DNA of 64,000 nt. Source: a cf. Phormidesmis sp. LEGE 11477. GTDB lineage: Bacteria; Cyanobacteriota; Cyanobacteriia; Phormidesmidales; Phormidesmidaceae. Position 1 is the first letter of the stretch; every line of letters starts with the position of its first letter. This document shows positions 57,459-64,000 of the stretch, one piece after another. The translations under genes and the position numbers were made by a program. The stretch spans positions 1-64,000 of the forward strand of contig NZ_JADEXO010000019.1 of the NCBI RefSeq assembly GCF_015207105.1. The letters run 5' to 3'. The notes under the pieces are model-generated. The model did no database searches. It worked only from the letters and a program-made list of their open reading frames with translations, and was not told where the DNA came from.

Positions 57459-58016
57459 ATGCTATTAACTGAAGACGACAATAGGCTCCAATCTCTGAAT
57501 CCTGCGATCGCACTTCAAGATCCTCTCGGACTATCGCCTTTACCCAAAGATAACCGGAAGCGGTTTTTGAAGTTTGTGCTCTCTTCGGGCCAGCAGGCTT
57601 TACTGCCTCTTTCCCAAGTTCTAGAAGTGATGCAGCTCCCTTCTGGTGATATTTTGCCTATTCCCGATATAGCTGGCTGCATTATGGGCGTGTGTGTGTG
57701 GAAAGGGGAAACGCTTTGGATCGTTGACCTCAATCATCTAGCTGGCTACGATTCACCCTACCAAGAATCTCAGCTGATCGAGACGCTGAACGTAATTGTG
57801 GTTCAAGATAACAATCAAACATTAGGGTTAGTCGTAGAACAGGTCAGCGATATCGATCTGTTCGATGAGGAAAAGGTCATCAAGAAAGCTGGGCTTTGTT
57901 CCCCTGGAATAGACCCTTTTGTTTTAGGGCACCTGCCACAGCAAGATGCTCTCGTGTTGAAGGTCTCTTCTATTTTGAATGCTCAACAGCTACATGCTTA
58001 TCATAAGCAGCTTTGA
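57459..58016 (+). CDS. cheW: CheW-like adaptor protein
   Basis: A 185-aa CheW domain that couples receptors to the CheA kinase. Recognisable segments are VLSSGQQALLPLSQVLEVMQ, ILPIPDIAGCIMGVCVWKGE, TLWIVDLNHLAGYD and the CheW-characteristic LGLVVEQVSDIDLFDEEKVI. The ~35-residue N-terminal extension is low in conservation. It is the third gene of the operon, matching PixI/PilI. Confidence 0.9.
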   Translation: MLLTEDDNRLQSLNPAIALQDPLGLSPLPKDNRKRFLKFVLSSGQQALLPLSQVLEVMQLPSGDILPIPDIAGCIMGVCVWKGETLWIVDLNHLAGYDSPYQESQLIETLNVIVVQDNNQTLGLVVEQVSDIDLFDEEKVIKKAGLCSPGIDPFVLGHLPQQDALVLKVSSILNAQQLHAYHKQL

Positions 58017-58033
58017 TCTGTGTAGCTCTGAAT

Positions 58034-58063
58034 CTATGCAGCTTCGACCTACGCAGCTTCGAT
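58034..58063. repeat. 15-bp tandem duplication between cheW and the receptor gene
   Basis: CTATGCAGCTTCGAC and CTACGCAGCTTCGAT follow each other, with looser related sequence on both sides. The 251-base gap has no gene. Confidence 0.7.
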
Positions 58064-58267
58064 CTAAAGCTCTGGCTTTACTCGAATACGCTTTTAGGCC
58101 CTCAGCTTACCTGATAGTAGGGCAACTCACGGCCCACCACACTTACAACGCCGTGATCTCAAAAGCTTTTAGCTGCGATCGCGCCTCTGAATACGCGATC
58201 GCCTCCCGGATTTTCTAACTCCAAATCTTCTCCTAAATTTTCTAATCAATTCTAATAGAGACTAATC

Positions 58268-61200
58268 ATGACCACAGCAAACTCTTCTCGCAACGGTTCT
58301 TCTGAGATTGGAAACGTTGACTCCCCACTTGATGACAATTCTTTTCACGAATCTGTTTTTTACGAATCTGATAATGAGGGAGCCGTAGATATCGTTCTGC
58401 TATCAGAAGATATCGAAGCTGGAGAACAAGAAGAGATTGATACTACCCCCGATGTAGAATCCGCTTTAGAGCAACCTGCCGTTGACCTATCGTCGCGTTC
58501 TACTCAGCCTCTGACCAAAAAAGCAGGAAAGCGAGCCTTCTCAGTCGCTAACCGCATGGCACAGGCGACCAATATTGAAAATCTCTATCAAATTGCTGTC
58601 ACTGAACTTCGTAAGCGTTTTCAGGTAGAAAGGGCGCTAATCTACCAGTTTCGATCAGAGACCGAAGGCACCGTCATCGCTGAATCTCAAAACCCCGACT
58701 ACAGCCCAATGCTAGGTAAGTCTTTGCCTGCGATCGCCTTTGGCATGAGCGACGCCAAGAGCTACAAACAGCGGCCATCAGTAGCGATCAACGATACCTC
58801 TGAAGAGACCGTTACACCCTACCAAATGCAGCTGTTTAATCAGTTTCAGACAAAAGCTAGTCTGAGTCTACCTATCTTTTTAGAAGATCAGCTATGGGGT
58901 CTACTCGTTGTCCAGCAGTGCAGCGGGACTAGACAATGGAACGAGAACGAGATTAGCTTTTTGTATTTGGTTGCAAGTGAGCTGCAGGTCAATCTTTTGC
59001 CTCTGAGCTTCCAATCTGAACGGCAGCTTCTGACCACATTAAGTAACAAAATTCGGCAGACCTCAGATCGAGAAGCCATTTTCAAGAGCACTACTAGAGA
59101 CCTTAGAAAGTTCTTGAGTGTGGACCGCGTTGCTATCTGCCAGTTTCGCCAAGACTACAGCCTTCAGTTCATTTTTGAGTCGAAGACTGGAGAAGTAGAA
59201 CCGATGCTGGATGTAGTTTTAGAAGATAGCCACTTACAAAGCCAGGAGGGTGGAATCTTTCGCCAAAGCAAGCCTTTTGTCGTACATCACGTCGAACAAG
59301 ATTCGAGTCTAACGCCGTGTCATATGGAAAATCTCACGGATTTTGGCATACAGGCTTGTGCAATTGTCGCGATCTACCAAGGTCAAAAGCTCTGGGGATT
59401 GCTAGGTGCCTACCAGCACGGTGGCGCTCGCTACTGGGAAGATAATGACATCCGGTTATTGTCTCAAGTGGGCGATCTGGTCAGTGTTAGCTTGCATCAG
59501 TCAGAGCTGCTATCAGAAATGGATAGAGCTGCTGAAAACCAAGAGGCGTTGCCAGAGATTATCAACAAAATTAGCAACACCGCCTACACCGAAAAAATCT
59601 ATCAAACGGCTGTAGAAGAAGTTCGTCAGCTTTTAAACGTAGAACATGCTTGCATTTACAAGTTCCGCCCAGATTACTTCGGCGATTTTATCTACGAGTC
59701 CCATTCAGGTGGATGGCCGAACTTAGTAGGCAGTGCCTGGGAAGATACCTATGTGCAAAAGCATCAGGGGGGAAGATTCCAAAACACCGAACAGCCTTTC
59801 CTCGCTGACGATATCTATACCGCCGGTCTAAGTGAGTGTCATATTCAAACCCTAGAATATTTCAAAGTTAGATCCTTTTTAATCGTGGCGATTAGGCAGG
59901 AGGGCAAGCTTTGGGGTTTGTTAAGCACTTTTCAACATAGCGGCTCTCGGCACTGGCTAGAAAGCGATGTCAAGGTTTTGCAAGAGATTAGCCGTCAAAT
60001 GGAGGCCAGCTTGAAAGGGGCCGACTACATTGCTCAGCTACAGGCACAGTCGGCTGAGATGACCAAAACGGCTCAGATGGGACGTTCGGTGGCCGAACTA
60101 GTGCCTCAGATTCTACAGGCCAATGACACCGAGCAGATTTTTAAAACTGCACACAAAGGACTGCGACGACTGCTCAAATGCGATCGCATCGCAATCTATC
60201 GCTTCAATGCCGACTGGAGCCATGATTTGCTCTATCCGTCGGGTTCGAGTGATGCAGAGAATAGTGGATTCGGGCAAACGCTATCGGCAATTTGGCCTAA
60301 AACCGATCTACAAGAAAGCCAAGGCGGACCGTATCGTAACCAAGAGGATCTAGTTGTCAACAACATCTACGCGGCAAATCATTCGCCGCTAGAGATTGAC
60401 CTGCTCGAAGCCAATGAGATCCATGCTTATATGACCTCACCTGTTTTCAAAGAAGGTCAGCTATGGGGCTTGATCAGTGTTTATCAAGAAGGTGAACCTC
60501 GCTCTTGGGCAGAAAGCGAGATCAATGGACTCAAACAGGTTGGCTTGCAGCTGGGAATTGCAATGCAGCAGGTTGATTATCTTGAACAGCTAAACCAAAC
60601 CACCCAAAGAGAACAGCTACTGAGTAAAATTTCTGAGCGGCTCCGCCAAGTCACCGATCTGCCAAAAGTGCTCAAAGCGACGGCTAGAGACATTCGAGAA
60701 ATGCTTGGAGCGGACCGAGTTGGCCTATATCAGTTCGACCCAGAAACAAACTACCTTGTGGGTGAGTTTGTAGTTGAAGATATCGCTGCTGGCGTGCGCT
60801 CTGCCATGGCCACCAAAATACAGGATCATTGTTTTGCAGAAGATCAGGCAGAGAACTATCAAAAGGGCCGCTACTGGGTGGTTAATGACGTACAGACCCT
60901 CGATTTGCCTGACTGCCTGATGGAACTGCTAGCTGAGCTGCAAGTAAGAGCTAGCCTGGTTGTACCGCTGCTCAAAGGCGATGTGCTCTGGGGCCTGTTT
61001 GCTATTCACCAGTGCCAAGGACCGCGCGAGTGGAAAGAGATAGACGTACAGTTTGCCCATCGTATCGGTGCCCAACTTAACGTCGCGCTGCAGCAGGCTG
61101 ACTATCTCAGCCAGGTTCAAGCACAGACTGCCAAACTCACTGAAACTGCCGAGCGAGAGAAGGCATCTAAAGAGCAGCTTCAGCAGCAGGTTATCCAGCT

Positions 61201-62164
61201 ATTGCAAGCAGTTGGCCCGGCATTGCAAGGCGATCTCACCGTACGGGCTCAGGTGACAGAAACTCAGGTAGGCACGGTTGCAAGTGCCTATAACAGTACG
61301 CTGCAAAGCCTACAAAAAATTGTCTTGCAGGTACAAGCGGCAGCCAACAAGGTCAGTGAGACCTCTAAGCAAAGCGAAACCTCTGCCGATGCTGTAAAGC
61401 AGCAGGCACAGCAGCAGGCAAAATCGCTAAGTCAGGCATTGGATCGGGTTCAGCAAATGATGGATTCTACCGAAGCGGTGGCTCAAGATGCCCAGCAGGT
61501 AGAGGCGGCAACTCAGCAAACCAACCAAATTGTGCATCAGGGCGACGCCGCTATGAACCGCACTGTAGATGGCATTATGGCTATCCGCTCAACGGTGGCC
61601 GAAACCAGCCAGCGAATCAAGCGACTCAGTGAATCTTCTCAGAAAGTCTCTAAAATTGTCAATCTGATTAGTAATTTCACAACGCAAACCCAGCTTCTAG
61701 CGCTGAATGCTTCTATCGAAGCCACCCGCGCCGGAGAGTATGGCCGAGGGTTTGTGGTAGTGGCAGATGAGGTGCGATCGCTCGCTCGTCAGTCAGCTGC
61801 AGCCGCCACTGAGATCGAACAATTTGTTCAAGAGATTCAAGTGGGCACTGCAGAAGTTTCTACAGCGATGGAGACCGGCATTCAGCAGGTTGCTCAAGGT
61901 ACCGATATGGTGACTGATGCCCGCCAGAACCTCACCGCTATTGTTGAAGCGACTAGTCAAATCAGTCAGCTAATCGCCGAGATTACTCAAACAACTCACA
62001 AGCAGGCTGATGAATTCAAACTCGTTACCAAAACCATGAGCGCAGCTACAGAGATTGCCGACCAAACGTCTGAAAGCTCCAACGATTTGGCTCAATCTAT
62101 TCAACAAGTGCTAGAGACAGCCGCTGCGTTGCAGTCTAGTGCCGGTAAGTTCAAAGTTGAATAA
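58268..62164 (+). CDS. Methyl-accepting protein with five GAF domains, cyanobacteriochrome-type
   Basis: A 1298-aa soluble receptor without transmembrane segments. Five GAF domains lie at ~93-245, 258-412, 433-585, 610-768 and 788-944. GAF2 has Cys351-His352 (LTPCHMENL) and GAF3 has Cys524-His525 ([10 protein letters not shown]) in the bilin-attachment position of cyanobacteriochromes, with the matching DxY-QGG and LWGLL motifs. GAF4 lacks the Cys (HSPLEI); GAF5 has Cys883-Leu (PDCLMELL). A HAMP-like linker (~975-1015) and the signalling hairpin ([20 protein letters not shown]) complete it. PixJ is the closest known design. Confidence 0.92.
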   Translation: MTTANSSRNGSSEIGNVDSPLDDNSFHESVFYESDNEGAVDIVLLSEDIEAGEQEEIDTTPDVESALEQPAVDLSSRSTQPLTKKAGKRAFSVANRMAQATNIENLYQIAVTELRKRFQVERALIYQFRSETEGTVIAESQNPDYSPMLGKSLPAIAFGMSDAKSYKQRPSVAINDTSEETVTPYQMQLFNQFQTKASLSLPIFLEDQLWGLLVVQQCSGTRQWNENEISFLYLVASELQVNLLPLSFQSERQLLTTLSNKIRQTSDREAIFKSTTRDLRKFLSVDRVAICQFRQDYSLQFIFESKTGEVEPMLDVVLEDSHLQSQEGGIFRQSKPFVVHHVEQDSSLTPCHMENLTDFGIQACAIVAIYQGQKLWGLLGAYQHGGARYWEDNDIRLLSQVGDLVSVSLHQSELLSEMDRAAENQEALPEIINKISNTAYTEKIYQTAVEEVRQLLNVEHACIYKFRPDYFGDFIYESHSGGWPNLVGSAWEDTYVQKHQGGRFQNTEQPFLADDIYTAGLSECHIQTLEYFKVRSFLIVAIRQEGKLWGLLSTFQHSGSRHWLESDVKVLQEISRQMEASLKGADYIAQLQAQSAEMTKTAQMGRSVAELVPQILQANDTEQIFKTAHKGLRRLLKCDRIAIYRFNADWSHDLLYPSGSSDAENSGFGQTLSAIWPKTDLQESQGGPYRNQEDLVVNNIYAANHSPLEIDLLEANEIHAYMTSPVFKEGQLWGLISVYQEGEPRSWAESEINGLKQVGLQLGIAMQQVDYLEQLNQTTQREQLLSKISERLRQVTDLPKVLKATARDIREMLGADRVGLYQFDPETNYLVGEFVVEDIAAGVRSAMATKIQDHCFAEDQAENYQKGRYWVVNDVQTLDLPDCLMELLAELQVRASLVVPLLKGDVLWGLFAIHQCQGPREWKEIDVQFAHRIGAQLNVALQQADYLSQVQAQTAKLTETAEREKASKEQLQQQVIQLLQAVGPALQGDLTVRAQVTETQVGTVASAYNSTLQSLQKIVLQVQAAANKVSETSKQSETSADAVKQQAQQQAKSLSQALDRVQQMMDSTEAVAQDAQQVEAATQQTNQIVHQGDAAMNRTVDGIMAIRSTVAETSQRIKRLSESSQKVSKIVNLISNFTTQTQLLALNASIEATRAGEYGRGFVVVADEVRSLARQSAAAATEIEQFVQEIQVGTAEVSTAMETGIQQVAQGTDMVTDARQNLTAIVEATSQISQLIAEITQTTHKQADEFKLVTKTMSAATEIADQTSESSNDLAQSIQQVLETAAALQSSAGKFKVE

Positions 62165-62173
62165 GACGCCGAC

Positions 62174-62210
62174 CAACCCCGTTAGGAATGAGCAATTTCT
62201 AGCGGGGTTG
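62174..62210 (+). terminator. Hairpin between the receptor and cheA genes
   Basis: CAACCCCGTTAG and CTAGCGGGGTTG pair over eleven of twelve bases with a 13-base loop, followed by a weak ATTTCTTTT tract, ten bases after the receptor stop. It may reduce cheA transcription relative to the upstream genes or protect the 3' end; full termination would split the operon. Confidence 0.6.
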
Positions 62211-62302
62211 ATGGATGATTTCTTTTAATTCCAGTCGACTCTTTCTTTGTCTCTCACTTTTCACTCACTTCAACTGCCAGCTCTCTAGATTTAGGCCATC
62301 TC

Positions 62303-64000
62303 ATGACTACAGATATCTCGGTTTCTGACCAAACCTATCAGTACTTTTTGCAGGAAGCCGCTGAACTTCTAGAAACAATAGATGATGAGCTGCAAAATAT
62401 TGGAGAAGAATTCAGCGTTCAAAAAGTTCATAATCTGATGCGCGCTGCCCATACGCTCAAGGGCGCTTCGGCCAGCGTTGGGCTCGATGCTATTAAGAAG
62501 ACAACTCACTCTCTAGAAGACGTTTTCAAAGCGCTGTGCTATCAAGACACAGTCATCAGTAGTGAGATGGAGGGTTTGATCTTTCAGGGCCACGACTGTT
62601 TGAAACTGTTGATGTCGGCGCAGCTAGCAGGTGCTCAAGTTGATGAGGCTGACATCCTCGATCGGATGGCAGCGGTCGTGACTAGATTGCAAAATATGCT
62701 GGGCGATCGCTTTGGCCAGGGAGGCCATTTGCCAACTTCAAGCGAGCTTGGGTTCGATATGACCCAGTCTATCTTTGAAGTGGGGGTAGCGCAGCGGATA
62801 CAAACGTTAGAAGAAGCACTAGAAGAGCCGGATGCAGATGAGCTGTCAGAACTTTTAGAGACTCAGGCCGAAGTGTTTCTAGGTCTTTCAGAATCTTTGA
62901 ATTTGCCTGGATTTGGTGATATTGCTACCGCTACACTACGCGCCCTAGAGAAAAGTCCCGATCGAGTATTGGAGATTGCACCTGTAGCTTTAGCCAATTA
63001 CCAAGCGGCCAAAAGCGCTGTACTTGCAGGTGATCGCGAACAAGGCGGTAAACCTTCAGCCGCTTTGCAACAGTTCTACGGGCAGGTCAAAAGTGATGCT
63101 AAGTCGCGATCGCGTTCTTCCACAGGCAGACAGTCAGCAAATAGGCAGTCGACAAGCAGTCAGACAGTCAGCAAAGCTAAGAACAAAACCCCACAAAGCA
63201 ATCCAAACTTATTTCATAGAGTGTGGGCAGCCCTTACCCAGACCGTGAGAAGAACGCTCTTCGATCAGGCTTCGTCTGCTACAGCTCCAACGCCCAAAGC
63301 TTCTAAACAAACGTCTAGCCCAGTTCCTAGCCAAGTTTCAACGACAGCCGCTAAGAATACAGCAGCGCTTCCGGCTCTCTCTATTGAGGAGGCTGTCAAA
63401 GATGATATAGCAGCGCTCCCTAATTTCTCTATCGAAGATCTCTCTATTGAGCATGCTATCAAAGATGACAAGGTAGAGACTGGGGATTATAAACTTGGCG
63501 ACAATGAATTAGAAAATATAGCTGAGTTAGCAAAGAGTATAGATGTCGTAGATTCAGTGGAAGATGAGCACGAACAGCTTTCATCGGCGCGATCGTCCGA
63601 AGAACCGCCAAGATCAGCTGCGGCAGAGACGACTACAGCATCTCGTACGACCGGTAGCCAGACCCAAAATGCAACCATTCGTACGACGATCAAAGATCTC
63701 GATCAGCTCAATCAATCTATGGGTGAACTACTCACTCATCACAACCGACAGGCACTGTACAACGATCAGCTAACGACTCTGATCAAAACACTCTTCGACC
63801 GAATTTCTGGCCAGCAAGACCGTCTGAATCAGCCCGTTAATCAGTTTCAGAACCAACCTCTGGGCGAATCTCTGGGCCAGCACCCAAATCAGTCTCTGGG
63901 CCAGCCCACAGCCCAATTCCTAAGTCAATCCTTGAGTCAATCCCTAGCTCAGGACAATAGCCAGTCATTAGATAGCTATGCTGCTCAATTTGACTCTTTA
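62303..64000 (+). CDS. cheA: CheA-type hybrid histidine kinase, 3'-truncated by the window
   Basis: The frame is open for 566 codons to the window edge. Residues 1-~130 are a histidine phosphotransfer domain: the phospho-acceptor H50 lies in MRAAHTLKGASASVGLDAIK. A helical segment follows (~165-265), then ~300 residues of low-complexity linker rich in Ser, Gln, Ala and Asp. The last ~45 visible codons are Gln-Ser-Leu repeats. The dimerisation, kinase, CheW and receiver domains would lie beyond the edge, as in PixL, PilL or TaxAY1. The gene belongs to the operon starting at 55249. Confidence 0.9.
   Translation, partial: MTTDISVSDQTYQYFLQEAAELLETIDDELQNIGEEFSVQKVHNLMRAAHTLKGASASVGLDAIKKTTHSLEDVFKALCYQDTVISSEMEGLIFQGHDCLKLLMSAQLAGAQVDEADILDRMAAVVTRLQNMLGDRFGQGGHLPTSSELGFDMTQSIFEVGVAQRIQTLEEALEEPDADELSELLETQAEVFLGLSESLNLPGFGDIATATLRALEKSPDRVLEIAPVALANYQAAKSAVLAGDREQGGKPSAALQQFYGQVKSDAKSRSRSSTGRQSANRQSTSSQTVSKAKNKTPQSNPNLFHRVWAALTQTVRRTLFDQASSATAPTPKASKQTSSPVPSQVSTTAAKNTAALPALSIEEAVKDDIAALPNFSIEDLSIEHAIKDDKVETGDYKLGDNELENIAELAKSIDVVDSVEDEHEQLSSARSSEEPPRSAAAETTTASRTTGSQTQNATIRTTIKDLDQLNQSMGELLTHHNRQALYNDQLTTLIKTLFDRISGQQDRLNQPVNQFQNQPLGESLGQHPNQSLGQPTAQFLSQSLSQSLAQDNSQSLDSYAAQFDSL

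Overview
The window is cyanobacterial chromosome. The octamer GCGATCGC (HIP1) recurs throughout. Several genes belong to families largely confined to cyanobacteria: DUF3288, DUF3318, DUF4168, a PedR-like regulator, a PATAN response regulator, and a methyl-accepting protein with cyanobacteriochrome-type GAF domains. Gene density is high and both strands are used. A Leptolyngbya- or Synechococcus-like lineage is a guess; no rRNA or tRNA gene is visible to fix it.

Layout. 1-5.3 kb: the 3' part of rsmB, a YdcF-like protein, a two-domain kinase split at a ten-A slippery run, and rplY with its terminator. 5.6-6.2 kb: a vapBC toxin-antitoxin pair. 6.3-9.2 kb: purA divergent from an adenosine-deaminase-family gene. 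9.2-16 kb: a DUF4168 protein, a PedR-like regulator, hisS, cyanobacterial unknowns, a TerC protein, a short RecQ and a predicted barrel protein. 16.4-22.8 kb: comM, a DEAD-box helicase, dacB and a lipoprotein. 23-25 kb: a Uma2 gene followed by an apparently intact ISAzo13-type insertion sequence with terminal repeats and a TTA target duplication. 25.2-27.6 kb: a formaldehyde-detoxification pair (frmA, frmB) plus DUF3288. 27.7-36.1 kb: a PEP-CTERM protein, a B12-binding radical SAM enzyme, a DUF4058 gene with an in-frame amber codon, pepP divergent from moeA. 36-50 kb: envelope and unknown proteins, a baeRF protein, cupin, CDGSH protein, glutaminase, DedA, mltA, an EamA transporter and dusB. 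50-54.5 kb: a CIA30 protein, a WcaI-type glycosyltransferase and a class III adenylate cyclase with a duplicated C-terminal module.

55.2-64 kb is a chemotaxis-type operon in the order PATAN-REC, CheY, CheW, methyl-accepting protein, CheA (cut by the window edge), as in cyanobacterial pix, pil and hmp clusters. Its receptor is soluble and has five GAF domains, two with the Cys-His signature of bilin-binding cyanobacteriochromes, so a phototaxis or light-signalling role is likely.

Three signals stand out. First, the kinase at 2.8-4.4 kb has a dnaX-type A-AAA-AAG heptamer in the phase needed to join its halves. Second, the five-GAF receptor operon lies beside a cyclase with an unassigned repeated domain. 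Third, short tandem duplications with 12-21 bp units occur at more than a dozen places, mostly at gene edges.
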